64,000 nucleotides of DNA from assembly GCA_002102555.1 (NCBI GenBank), contig MCFL01000035.1:225133-289132 (forward strand). The letters are read 5' to 3'. Shown here one piece after another: positions 26,761 to 37,525 of the stretch. A model generated the notes under the pieces. It was not told the origin of the DNA and did not search any database. It was given only the letters and a program-made list of their open reading frames with translations. Position 1 is the stretch's first letter. Each line of letters begins with the position of its first letter. The DNA comes from Catenaria anguillulae PL171 (Eukaryota; Blastocladiomycota; Blastocladiomycetes; Blastocladiales; Catenariaceae). The position numbers and the translations under genes are program-made.

Positions 26761-27546
26761 TCCAGACTTCGTCCCCCGCTCTGCTGTACATTTGCCTTGC
26801 TCTCCCATGCATGGTCACCCGCATCGACTGATTCATCGTGCCAGTTCTCATCACCCCGACCACCCCGTGCCGTCATTCTCTCAACCTGACTTGCTCCAAC
26901 TCCATCCCAACAACTGCGACTGTGCCGCTTTCCTCTTGCATCAACTACCACGTGCCGCTTGCCCTCAAATTCTCCTTCATGTGCCGCTTCCCACCCAAGC
27001 TACGCACTTGCGCGCCGCTCACAACCAAGCTCTACCACGCGACTCACATTCACATTGGTGCTGCATGGGAGACACAAATCGGCCAGCCGGGGACCCTAGT
27101 CGGGCGGAGTTGCGCAGAACACTGAAATGAGCAGCGGGTAGCCCTGTGAAAGGGGCTGCTCGGCATCGAATCGTGTGAGATGTGGACTGCAGTTGGGACC
27201 GCTGGACCTGGTGACTCATGATCGATTTCATTTGTCTTTTCCTGCGCCTGAATCGCTCATATCCCTCTATCTCTTTCGCCGTACCATATTCCATCAAGAG
27301 CGCAAGTAAGCCCAAGTCATTCCCGCCTGGCGCGTTCCACTTGCAGCTAATTCTTTCTGGAGCTCACCGTTGACCATCTCATCAACAGTCAACAGTGCCG
27401 CCAATTTTAGGCTCCGTCCCTACCCACGCTCGGATTCCTCCCTCATGCACTCCATCGTTTCTCCTCACTGTCGCAACTTCTTTTCATTCGTTCCATTTAT
27501 CCAAGAGAGTCCCGCTTGTTCTCATTGAGCTCGTGTCTTCATGTGC
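26761..27546. repeat. C/T-rich tract with recurring GTGCCG element
   Basis: From about 26860 to 27010 the element GTGCCG recurs with flanking C/T-rich sequence (CCGTGCCGTCATTCTCTC, TGTGCCGCTTTCC, CGTGCCGCTTGCC, TGTGCCGCTTCCC). The same series reappears at about 27825-28050 after copy 2. No coding frame is shared by the two series. The remainder shows nothing recognisable. Confidence 0.5.
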
Positions 27547-27681
27547 GCAAACCGACTTAGTTGGCCTTGGGAGGAACCAGACCCAGATCCATATGCGACC
27601 CGATCGCGCTTGATTTAACGCAGGCCGAGGAGGCGATTTCAACGTTCAGTCGGAAGACTTCCTACGATTCTTGCATGACGG
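27547..27681 (+). repeat. Degenerate direct repeat, copy 2
   Basis: This is the partner of 26600-26760, about 950 bases downstream in the same orientation. It is followed by a C run at about 27856-27869 and by a second GTGCCG series. Confidence 0.7.
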
Positions 27682-29346
27682 GACGAAAGCTACGTTTCCA
27701 CCTCTCATTCGTGTGTATGTTTCCCACCCAATTGCCTGCCCTCGAACAACAAAACACCATTGGTGCCGTTCACAATCCAAGCTGTATTTACATACGTATT
27801 GTGTGCCTTTCCCCAAATCAAAGACCCGTGCCGTCTTCTCAACCTCATGGTCTTCCCCCCCCCCCCCCCGATTCCACCACGTGTGTGCCTTCCCCGTTGT
27901 CAACCAACCGTGCCGTTTCCCTCAATCATCGACCACCCTGAGCCGCATCCCTGTTCACTTTTTGTGCCGCCCTTCTATACGTGCCGATTCACAACCAAGA
28001 GCAAGCTGTACCGCTCACACCAACAAACAACTTGTGCCGCTCACTCAACAGCAGTATACTCGTCTCCCCTTGGCATTGGGACCCATGGGCTCACACGCTA
28101 ATCATGTGGAGGCAATGGTTCGACGGAATTGTACCTCAAATCCCTGATTTGAGACTTGCAGTGGGTCCCGTGAAACCGGATCTCAGCACCGAATTGTATG
28201 GAATGCAGATTCAAGTTGGGACTCTCTTGGTGTTGATTATTTACTTTGCGTTTTTGATTTTCACTGCGTTTGCTGTTGCATGATTCGCTCTCTCTTTTTA
28301 CACCTTTTGTCCACGCTCGACCGCCTACCGACTCTGCCGTGTCGCGAAACGAATCGCCGGTACGTTATTCTTGTTTTGTGCACCGTGCGGGACACAGTAA
28401 CGGTTCGGGTTGGGTTCCATCGATCGACTACCTACAGGGAATCGATCCCGGGGGTTCCACTCGCTCCAAGGTTGGTCCGTGCTTTCTGACTCGGATGCTT
28501 TGCAAGCTCCCTCAATATGTGGGTATGTCTTGCTGCGACCCGCACTTTGTGCCAGACGGTAATAAGCTGAATTGACTCGTTTCCCTTTGTGTTTGTCCCA
28601 GTCTGACACTCGTTCGGCTCAACCCAAACCGAAAAAGGAGCAAGGCCTTTCACTTCCAAAGTTACATTCAAGCTCAAGCCCGCGAATGACGGCCTCGGCC
28701 CTCCTGCACTTGCCTGCGCCTCGCTTGTTTCACTCAAGGTTTTGGATTACGGCGACTCGTCAACTCAAGACTGCTCAATAGCCGGCCAAAGTCAATCGCC
28801 AAACCATCACTCGAAACTGGCAGTGAGTCACGCACTGCTGCCTTGCACCAACAGCAGTTCAGCTCTTGGTAGTCGCCGCTCGGTCATCCACCCAGACTCG
28901 GTGTTCCTCTCGGCAATTGGATTGCTAGTCGCCGCAATGCCCGCGTTACCCGTCGCCGAGCATTTCCTGGCGATCCGGGTGCCTTCACCCTCGACGCCGG
29001 TATTGCTCTCAGCGAACCGCTGCATGTCTGTAAGTAAATATATCCTTTTTGATCACACCCACGACTTGGACTCGCGTACTCACACAATCGATGCGCTTGT
29101 TGATGTTATACCTAGGCCGTCTGCACACCACCGCGGAAGCCGATGTGCCACGTGCGGCTATCGACCGTCAACCACCAAGGGCTTGCTGTACCGCCACGCA
29201 AACGGCACCATCGGACCTAAGAGTAACCTCTCAAGTGCAGCGATCGTCGACTGTGCGTGACCCACACCCAAACCCAAGTCGGACGGTGCGAAATCTACGC
29301 CGATTGTTTTCACTCGTCAAGTCGAGACGCTTACCCGATCCTTTTT
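27682..29346. other. Gene-poor tract, right part
   Basis: It carries the second GTGCCG series (27825-28050). A short hydrophobic open frame near 28190-28283 (TLLVLIIYFAFLIFTAFAVA) has no homology I recognise. Nothing else is supportable. Confidence 0.4.
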
Positions 29347-29603
29347 GTGACGGATCATCATGCCGTCGTTCTTGTGTTTGTTGTAGTTTTGGCGATTGGT
29401 CACCCACACATGTACATATACCTACCCTTGACCAACAAGCATTTGCGTACCCATCATAAATACCTATATCTTGCGTTGAGTGAAGGATCGTGTTCTCTTG
29501 TCTCACAAGCAAGCGATCAAGTGATGGAAGATGTTTACCCACATGGCAGAGCGATCAGAAGCCTGACTGACGTCGACGCATGAGGAGATCGATCACAGTG
29601 CAG
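29347..29603 (-). repeat. Copy B of a dispersed inverted repeat
   Basis: Read on the minus strand this matches 23721-23965. The two copies lie 5.4 kb apart in opposite orientation and bracket the unrecognised gene at 23969-24912 plus the gene-poor tract. It lies about 130 bases beyond the stop of the BRCT gene. Confidence 0.85.
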
Positions 29604-29731
29604 TAGTACAGTGGAGAGCAATTGAGTCGGATCATGTTGTAAATGTTGTTTCTTTTCGTATTCGTTGCACGTATTTAGTACAACCATATGTACATCCATT
29701 CCCATCAACCAGTGTTTACATACATCCACCT

Positions 29732-32367
29732 TCAATCCGTGCCCACCTCCTCGCCCAACGCACACCGCACAACCCTCTCGTCAACCCCACCCACGTCCAT
29801 CCCGACCTCGCCCACCGCCTTACACTCGGTGACACTGCGCAACACCACGCCCAGCGGCACCACTTGCCACCCTTGCAACGCCTCGATCCGGCGAGTATCC
29901 TCCAAGGTCCACGTGGGCTCTTCCCCCTTGTCACCCGCGGCACCTGTTGCTCCGCGCACAACAAGGATGGGCCGACGTGGGTCGACACGGACGGCAACTT
30001 GTGGAGTACGTGTGCCAACACGGTCCAAGGGTCGAAGTGCGTACCCGGATTTGGTTGCGCGCGACGCGCGCGAAAGCGTGGGAAGGCCCGTGAGCTCGTG
30101 CGTGCTCGGGTCATACGACGAGGGTAGGGCAAATGTCGTGTCGGACAAGAGTAAGTCGGATGAGGGTATTGGGCCTGCCGTGGGCGACGTGGGCGACCGG
30201 GTGTATGTGAGCTGATGGGTGGTGATTTGTAGCCAGGGCAGATGGTGGGCAAGAAAATGGCCCATGGCGCCGGTGGTTGGGCAAAAGTAGAATGTGTGCG
30301 CGGCCAAGGGCGAGAGAGCCTGGATTATGTATGTGAGTCGACGGGTGGAAAAAAAAAAAATCAAGACTTGGCATGGCACAAAGTACCTCGGACTCGACAC
30401 GTTCGCGGTTGCGGCGCGTGCCCAGCGATTGACCAGAAACGGTGTCACCATACAATTCAAAATCGGCTTCGGGGACAATAGCCTTTTGCGCCTCACACGC
30501 ACGCAGCCCTAATTGAAAAAAAAAATGCATTGTGGGGCTGTCAGCGCGCGCGCGCGCACGAGGTCTTGTGCCAGACGTTGATGACCACCCGAAACGTACA
30601 ATCCACATCCAACACCCACCGCCCGTAAATGCACGCTGCAATGTACTTGTGCGTGCGTTTCACAACACACATGTTTTCGTCGGCTTTGGCAATCACGTGC
30701 GTGACGATGTGCAAGTTCATGTCGTCGTTGGCATCGTCGGCAAGTACGGCCACGGATTTGCCTTTGGACCGGGCAATGCGTTTGAATGTTTCGAGCAAAG
30801 GCTTGAGTTGAGTGCGTTCGACGGACCGGAACCCGGACAGGGACAGGATGTAGTCGGCCTGTATTACACGCCAGAGTGAGTGTGGTCAGAAAGGCAAAAA
30901 AGATGATATACAGGGAGAACAAGGAATGCATGCCCGTACAGTCACACTGGCGCATCCGCCCATGGCCTTGAAAAATGCATCGTCGCTGACAAACTCCTTT
31001 GCCTGTTTGTTGTTGAGCACCTTGGCCATGCCTGCGAGCTTGGAGTAGGCGCCCGTGGATCTGCGAGGACGCGACCCCAAAGCCGACGTTGTGGTTGTGG
31101 CCGTGGAGGCAGGTGGAGTTTGGCGTGTGGCTGGCGTCCTTGGCGTGGGCGCAGACCGGCGCGAGTGTGTGTTCGCCACGTTGGCCAGATCAGACCTGGA
31201 CGCTGTGACGTCACCCAAGGCGGAGCGGCGGCGCGGCGCGGGCGTTGATGTGGATGCGGTGACAGTACGAGCGGTCGAGGAGGAGGTGGAGGAGGGCGCC
31301 GATTTGCGTGCGGCGGCAGTCGTCAAAGTGGACGAGGCAGTGGGGCGGATGCGTGGCGTCAAAGGAGGGAGTGCCCATGGATCGAGTGTGTCGTTATCAA
31401 TGTCAATGTGGTCGTCTTCGACTTGAAGGGTAAGGTGGTGCGAAGATTGGGCTTTGGCTTTGGCTTTGCCCTTTGCCTTTGCTGATGGTTTTTGTTTGGG
31501 AGCCACCAAGATTTCGTCGTCGACATTGTCCATATCCATCATGTCTTGGGATTGAGATTGAGATTGAGATTGGGAATGGGATTGGGATTGGGACGACTGG
31601 GTGGTGAGCAATGAAGACGAGCGGGAGAGGGGTGCGGCCGAAGGTGGAGGGCGCCGGTGAGAGGTGGCGGCGGCCACGGCGGCCATGGTGGCTTGTCGCT
31701 TTGCCCTGGGCGGCGTGGCATCAGGATCGTGTGGATCGTATTCGTGGCTGTCAAAATGAGTATGCTGTGAAGATGGTTGATTGCGTTCGCTGGATGTGCG
31801 TTTGCGGCGGCGATTGGGTGGTGTGAGCGTCAGCGCGGTCGAGGTCGGAGTGGCGGCAGATGCAGATGCAGAGGACGTTGTCTTGGAGCGGGTGGTCGGG
31901 CGAGACGGCGCTGATGAAGATGTCGGGGATGGGTGTGCTGAAGGGACATTGGACGAGGACAGGCGAGCTGATCGGCGGCGGGTGTGGGTAGGGTTGGTGA
32001 AGGAAGGGGTGGCGGGTGGATGATAGAGCGAGTCTTGGTCGATCGGGTCGGGTGGAGATGAGACGGGGAGGGTGAGGGCAATGGATTCGCCAGCAAGCGG
32101 GACAGGAATGGAAGATTGGGATTGGGATTGGGATTGGGATTGAGATTGGGATTGAGATTGAGATTGAGTATCGGTGTCGGTGTTGGTGTTGGTGTCAGTG
32201 TTGATGGCATGGGTGACGACAGTGTCATGGATAAACGAATGGAGGCGGGCGGGTCCGAGACAGAGTCCGAGAGGGGCGAACTGGTTGGAAAGACGTGCAA
32301 TGGGTCGTCGTCCCTTGCTCCTCGAGCTGTTGCCATTGGTGGAATTGAGGGAGAGGGTGAGGCGCAT
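29732..32367 (-). CDS. BRCT-domain protein with Ser-Gln repeat arrays (DNA-damage mediator-like)
   Basis: BRCT domains bind phosphopeptides in the DNA-damage response. Exons 32367-30940, 30858-30600, 30508-30387 and 30319-29732 (introns of 81, 91 and 67 bases) join to 798 residues. Residues 1-440 are disordered, basic and Ser/Thr/Pro-rich, with two uninterrupted Ser-Gln arrays coded at about 32172-32115 and 31590-31545. A BRCT fold follows: FVSDDAFFKAMGGCASVT, ADYILSLSGFRSVERTQL, LHIVTHVIAKADENM, RTHKYIAACIYGRWVLDVDW and LRACEAQKAIVPEADFELYG. The last exon begins SPLAAHTFYFCP and is compatible with a second, diverged BRCT. The order, a long SQ-rich tail then C-terminal BRCTs, recalls Rad9/Crb2/53BP1 and MCPH1. 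I cannot choose between them. Intact. Confidence 0.8.
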
Positions 32368-32948
32368 GAGTTACTTGCAATTGACGTTGGAACAAGAAGA
32401 AGGATGGCGGGATGGGCAGTGGGCGGCGGTACATGCCACCGGGATCCACATGGAGGCGGAGGGCGCCAGTGGCACCAGTGGCAACGGGAGGGTGGTTAGT
32501 GTCACGGCGAGGTCGGAAATTTTCATATTCATATTCATATTCATTTTCTTGGTGGAGTGCACATGTTGCAAAAGCAATTGCATCGAGTGATCTTTGTGCT
32601 GAGCTGAGCTGTACGTATGTAAAGATGCATAAATATGGTTCCAACTCCAACTCCAATTCAAGTTTGATGGTGTGAGACGCGCCTGGGAGAGTCCGTTGAC
32701 TGTGTGAGAGTGGCGACCGTCCGTGTGACTCACACGTGCCTCCCAACGCATTTGGCACAGCTTTGCATTGCATTGCTTGCTTGCGTTGTGCTTACTGTTG
32801 CATTGCTATTGCTGCACATCCATCCATGTATGGATTTACATAAGATCTATGAAATACATGCACATGCATGCACCAAAAGTCAACGCACTCCACAAACTCA
32901 ACACTCAACACACACGCCAGCATTCCATCTTAAATTGACTGATCCACC
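32368..32948. promoter_or_regulatory. Divergent promoter region, BRCT gene and TSR3
   Basis: This 581-base gap separates the divergent starts of the BRCT and TSR3 genes. It has a short CATATT tandem at about 32523-32545 and a CCAACT-type tandem near 32640-32660. No specific factor site is claimed. Confidence 0.4.
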
Positions 32949-34109
32949 ATGGGCCGCGGACTCGGATTCGCTGCTCGCCATGGTCATGGCCATAGCCATG
33001 GGTCAACCAAAACCAAAACCAAATCAAAAGCAAAATCTCAAAAGAAACACTACTCCAGCGACCAATTTGACGACCCAAACATGCACCACACTAGTGCTGC
33101 CACTCGCCACTCTGACAATGAACTCGACTCTGACCATCATGCCTCCGACTCGGACGACGCAACTGACGCCCCTCCCGCTCACGTCCAAATCAAGGTTCCG
33201 CTCGCCATGTGGGACTTTGCCCACTGCGATCCAAAGCGCTGCTCGGGCAAGAAACTTGCCCGCCTTGGCCTCATCCGAACACTCAAGGTCTCGCAGCGCT
33301 TCCCGGGCATCATTCTCACGCCCGAGGGCAAGCGCGCCATCTCGCCACTCGACCGCGCCATTGTCCTGTCGCACGGCCTGTGTGTTGTCGAAGCGTCGTG
33401 GGCACGGCTGGACGAGGTGCCATTTGAGCGCATTCGGTCCCCTCACGACCGGCTCTTGCCATTTCTCGTGGCGTCCAACCCCGTCAACTATGGCCGCCCC
33501 TGGAAATTGAATTGTGTCGAGGCACTGGCCGCCGCTTTTTAATTACCGGGTTCAAGGACTATGGCGACGAGCTCATGAGTCGGTTCACTTGGGGACATGC
33601 GTTTTACGAGTTGAACGAGATGCTCTTTGAAAAGTATGCCGCGTGCAAGGATTCGGCAGAGGTGGTTGCTGTCCAAAACGAGTACATCAAGGAGTTGGAG
33701 GACGAGCAGGGTATGCCTCTTTCATTGAACCGGTTTTCGTTATTTTTGCTACCGCTACTCACCCTTGAATTCCGTCACCAGCCGCTCAAAAGCAACGCCG
33801 CGCACGTGCCACAGACAATGGGGCCAATGACGACGACTTGTTTGTCAACACAAACCGCCAAGCAAGTATTGGCTACTCAAAGCACAGCCGCGGGCACATT
33901 TCATCCTCCTCTTCCTCCGATTCAGACTCGGACTCGGACTCGGACACAGGTCCATCCCCACCCAACCACAAATCCAAACCCACCCTCTCTCAAGACGATC
34001 TCCCACCTGCCTACTCTGACGACGACCACGACGACGATTCCGACTCGGACTCGACCCACTCCCCACAAAAGCCCTCGTCGACCGCTTTGGTAACCTCATT
34101 GTCTCATAA
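32949..34109 (+). CDS. TSR3: TSR3, 18S rRNA aminocarboxypropyltransferase (frameshifted)
   Basis: TSR3 uses S-adenosylmethionine to add an aminocarboxypropyl group to a pseudouridine of 18S rRNA late in 40S maturation. Exon 1 is 32949-33710 and exon 2 starts at 33782 after a 71-base intron. The conserved core is plain: MWDFAHCDPKRCSGKKLARL, QRFPGIILTPEGKRAISP, VEASWARLDEVPF, LLPFLVASNPVNYGRP. Frame is lost at a T run (33537-33541): the next residues LITGFKDYGDELMSRFTWG, then FEKYAACKDS, lie one frame over, so one T seems missing. An acidic Ser/Asp tail follows. A second missing A at 34067-34070 would give the ending KALVDRFGNLIVS and a stop at 34107-34109; otherwise the frame ends at 34179, overlapping KAP3. 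The N-terminus is Gly/His/Lys-rich. Confidence 0.9.
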
Positions 34110-34164
34110 ACCCCCAACCGTTGTATATTTGGATTCACATATATCCCTGCCGTCTCTCGTCTCT

Positions 34165-37060
34165 TCATGCATACACTAACTTGACATGCCCATACATGTC
34201 TGCCGCATGATGCTCGCCACCATCGTCATGGTCCAAATGCTTTGGGCTGCGTTTTCCTTGGCGAATCGCAATACTCAAGTCTTGGTCCTCGTCCTCCTCC
34301 TGGTCCTCGTGCGCTTCCTCTTGTGCATTCCATTGGGATCCTGCTCCTGCATGCGTGACATGTGCCGCCGCGCTTGCACCGGCGCCCGCCATGGCCGCAA
34401 GCCACTCTGCGTTATGGAAATGGAACCGCTCGGTTCGAATGTAGTCTGCCCAAGCCGCGACCGCGCCTCCGTCACCATTCACTTTGTCCGCATCCACCTG
34501 TGCGTGCTCGCCGCTTTCGGCGCGGGCCGCCGCACCTTGCTCTTGCACTTGCTCGTGCTCTCTTGCTCGGCCAAATCACACACAATGTCCAAACACCGCA
34601 TGCACGCGCCACGAATGGCCGCGTTACGGTCGTACATCAAATCAATCAGGTACGCCACCAACCCACCCGCGCCTCGGGCGCCTGCCCCCGCGCCCACATC
34701 GGGATTGCGTGGCGGCAACAAGACGGCTCGTGTAGCAGGTAACAAGAGCAAGTGTGAAAACGCGAGCAGCACTTGCAACACCATTTCATCGTCGTCTTCG
34801 CGCGCGCGCATCACCCCCAGGAGCACGTCGGGCACGTTTGCGCGCCCAAGTCTGCAGCCGTGTCTGGGTCGAGTGCCAGGTGGTAAGCAAATGAATGGCT
34901 TCAAGGGCCAGGTCGTCCGACGTGGAACCTCGCACGTTCGGGGAAGATGGCGACACAGTCAGCGTGTCGGTAGGCTTGAGGGCAGTGAGTGTTGAGGTGA
35001 GCAGTGGGAGAAGCGATGGGTAGGTTTCCAACAGGTGGGCAAAGTTGAGCGATGGGTGGCGCAAGTTGGCCAGTGTGCCAAACAGTTCGACCACGAGGTC
35101 GGGCGACGACGAGCACGAAGGGGTGAGAAACGTGGACACGAGGTCGTCCAGGTGATCCTATTTCAAACAGTGTATCAATTGAGATGATGTTGAACAAATG
35201 TGGGACGAGGGGGCGGAGGCGGAAGCCAATCACTTACCACAAACATCAAATGCAAGGCTGGATGCAAGCTCATGTTCCTGACCAATTTCAGCACGAGGTA
35301 ATCCCGCGTGCGCACGAGCCGCTTGACGAGCGTCTTTAGCCCGCCGTTTTCCGCAAACTGCTCAGCATTGTGCTCGTTGAGGGCAAGATTGATGGCCAGC
35401 GTCATGAGCTCGACGCTGGGCGGTTGGTCGATCGGCGCCTTCAAAACCATTTTGCGAACCTAAGGGAAACGACCTCTGAGTGCCAAGGCGACAAACACAA
35501 ACCAAAACAAAACAATGAGCAAGACGTACAATTGGCATGGCGTCCGTGTAGGTAAACACGGCACGACTGCGCTCGTCACAACTCAACTGGTACATGATCA
35601 AGAGCAGCTCAGGCACCCACTCGTCATGATCGTTTTGATCCCCACTGGTGCATCCTTGAGCACGCCAGCCAACCTTGCTACCAGATTCACACGCATCAAT
35701 TCCGCGCGCCACTCTGCATCATGCGACAAATTGAGCATCACCTTGAGTGCCTCGGCCTGTACCACCCCACCAGCGACCCCCGGCACAGGCGACGCGTACG
35801 CCACAAGCATATCGACGAGGGGCCACGGCCGAGTCGCCCGAGGCGAGTAGCGCCGCCGTGGATTCCCTGAATCGCGTCAGGGCAACGACAAATTGCAGCA
35901 GCAGTGGACCACGGCGGGATGCCGGTTGCCATCGCCCGCAAGCAGGCTACCAGCACGTTGACGATGCCGCGCTTGACCATTTTGGCTTGCACGGCCTTGG
36001 ACTCTCGTTTTCGGCCAAGTGCACGAGCACGGACGCGGCCTCATAAATGACTGCGTCTTGCCGTTGCCGGATGCTTGCGGCATTGACCTGGGCGTCGGCT
36101 TTGACCACGCTTGTGCGATGGACTTCGAGCTCGAGCTGCCGCAGGCACAGGTCGCCAACCTTGTTTGCCTTGAGCATGTCGCGAAACGCAATCGCGTCGT
36201 CATCGTCGTGGCGCGCGTATTGGTGAAAGATGGCCAGGATGGTCGCTGACAATTGCATGGATCGCTTCGTGTCTTCGCGGAGTGTGCGCGCGAGTGCGGG
36301 AAGTAGCGAGTCGTTGGCTGCGAGGTGCGCGAGGTTGGATGGGGTCAGGGCAAGAGAGAGCAGCGAGCGCGTGGCGTCGAGTTTAGCGGGCAGGTCTTCA
36401 TAGAGTAGATCGAGGTAAAAGTCGAGTTGGTCAAGGGTTGCGGCGGGAAGCGAGGGAGTGGGCGACGAAGAGGAGGGTGGGGAAATGTCCTCGTCAGTCA
36501 TGTCCTAGATCATTTGATATGTGTAAGTTCGGATGTTTGGTGTTGACTCGGGAGTAGGAGGGGTATACCCATCGTCCGTCAAGTATCGACTCGGCCACGC
36601 TCACGTTGCTGCCCAACGACGATACGTTTGCACCGACGCGCGGGCTTTGCCTGCTGCTACTCGTGGTTGGTGACGCGGATCCCAATGACGAAGACGTGGA
36701 GGACGACGCGGGCTTTCGTGGTGGAAATGCAGCGTGCCGTTGGACGAGCTGCGCCAGCAGTTGTTCGACCCTGGGCACCTTGTTTGGGTGGATCAGCTTA
36801 CACTTGGCTGCCACGTCGGCGGCCAGCGAGACCAGATCAGTGGTTGTAGAAAGTGATTTGAGTGCAATACTATGATATCAAGTGTCATTCCTGTTGAGTA
36901 GAGAGGCGCACTGATATACGCTGATGACACAAGAAGTGTACGTTTTTGTGGCGGGCGTCGGATCTTGCTGATTTGGCTCGAGGACAGAGTAGTGAACCAC
37001 AAGAGCACATTCGGTCGGATGTAGCTCAATGCCTCCGGGGATAAGACGCCTGTGAAGCAT
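34165..37060 (-). CDS. KAP3, kinesin-II associated protein (multiple frameshifts)
   Basis: KAP3 links the kinesin-II motor to cargo in anterograde intraflagellar transport. Exons 37060-36942, 36869-36569, 36504-35530, 35459-35238 and 35157-34165 have introns of 64-80 bases. Matches to animal KIFAP3 run along the whole chain: GGIELHPTECALVVHY, AAKCKLIHPNKVPRVEQLL, YLDLLYEDLPAKLDATRSL, LARTLREDTKRSMQLSATI, MLNLSHDAEWRAELM, FTYTDAMPIV, SVELMTLAINLALNEHN, FGTLANLRHPSLNF, LVAYLIDLMYDRNAAIRG and ERFHFHNAEWLAAM. Exons 3 and 5 are broken by about seven indels, near 35999, 35915, 35820, 35641, 34869, 34843 and 34560, with no nonsense codon in the true frame. Net exon lengths stay multiples of three. 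Sequencing error is likely, but a recent pseudogene cannot be excluded. The start at 37060 is the first in-frame ATG; a further 5' exon is possible. Confidence 0.88.
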
Positions 37061-37525
37061 TCTTCGTCGGTCAGCTCACTGAGTCGTCAGAGGTCGATTT
37101 AGGACGTGACATGCCGCTTCGTAGTTGACATGATGTCCGCCGATAAGATGGGTATTGGTCACGTTGGAAAATACGTCGTTTCAATCGTCAAGTGCATGGA
37201 GTGGTTTAACGTCTATCATTGAGAATAGGATCTATTTTTACTTGGCGAGCAATGTCTCATCTCGATGTTTTCACCTTCTTCTGCGAACATGACGCGCCAG
37301 CAGCTCATCACTGGCAGTTCGGGTCTCACCACGGCTTGACTCGCCTCACCAGCCCGCACAGCCAACAGCCAACTTGCAAGGATCTCATTGCAACTTCATT
37401 GCACCTCAGAACCATGGCTCATCAGGCAAATTGAACTTGAAAAAACGAGACAGCGAACCTCGCACTCTCCCTCCATCTGCTCTCTTTGCATTTGACTCCT
37501 TTACCATGTTTACTATCTATCCGCC
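37061..37525. promoter_or_regulatory. Divergent promoter region, KAP3 and DUF4436-like gene
   Basis: This 465-base gap separates divergent starts. No confident site was found. If KAP3 has an additional 5' exon it would lie here. Confidence 0.35.

Noticed and set aside
30545-30558. CG-dinucleotide tract as a regulatory Z-DNA element
   Set aside because: It lies inside an intron of the BRCT gene, is only 14 bases long and has no supporting context.
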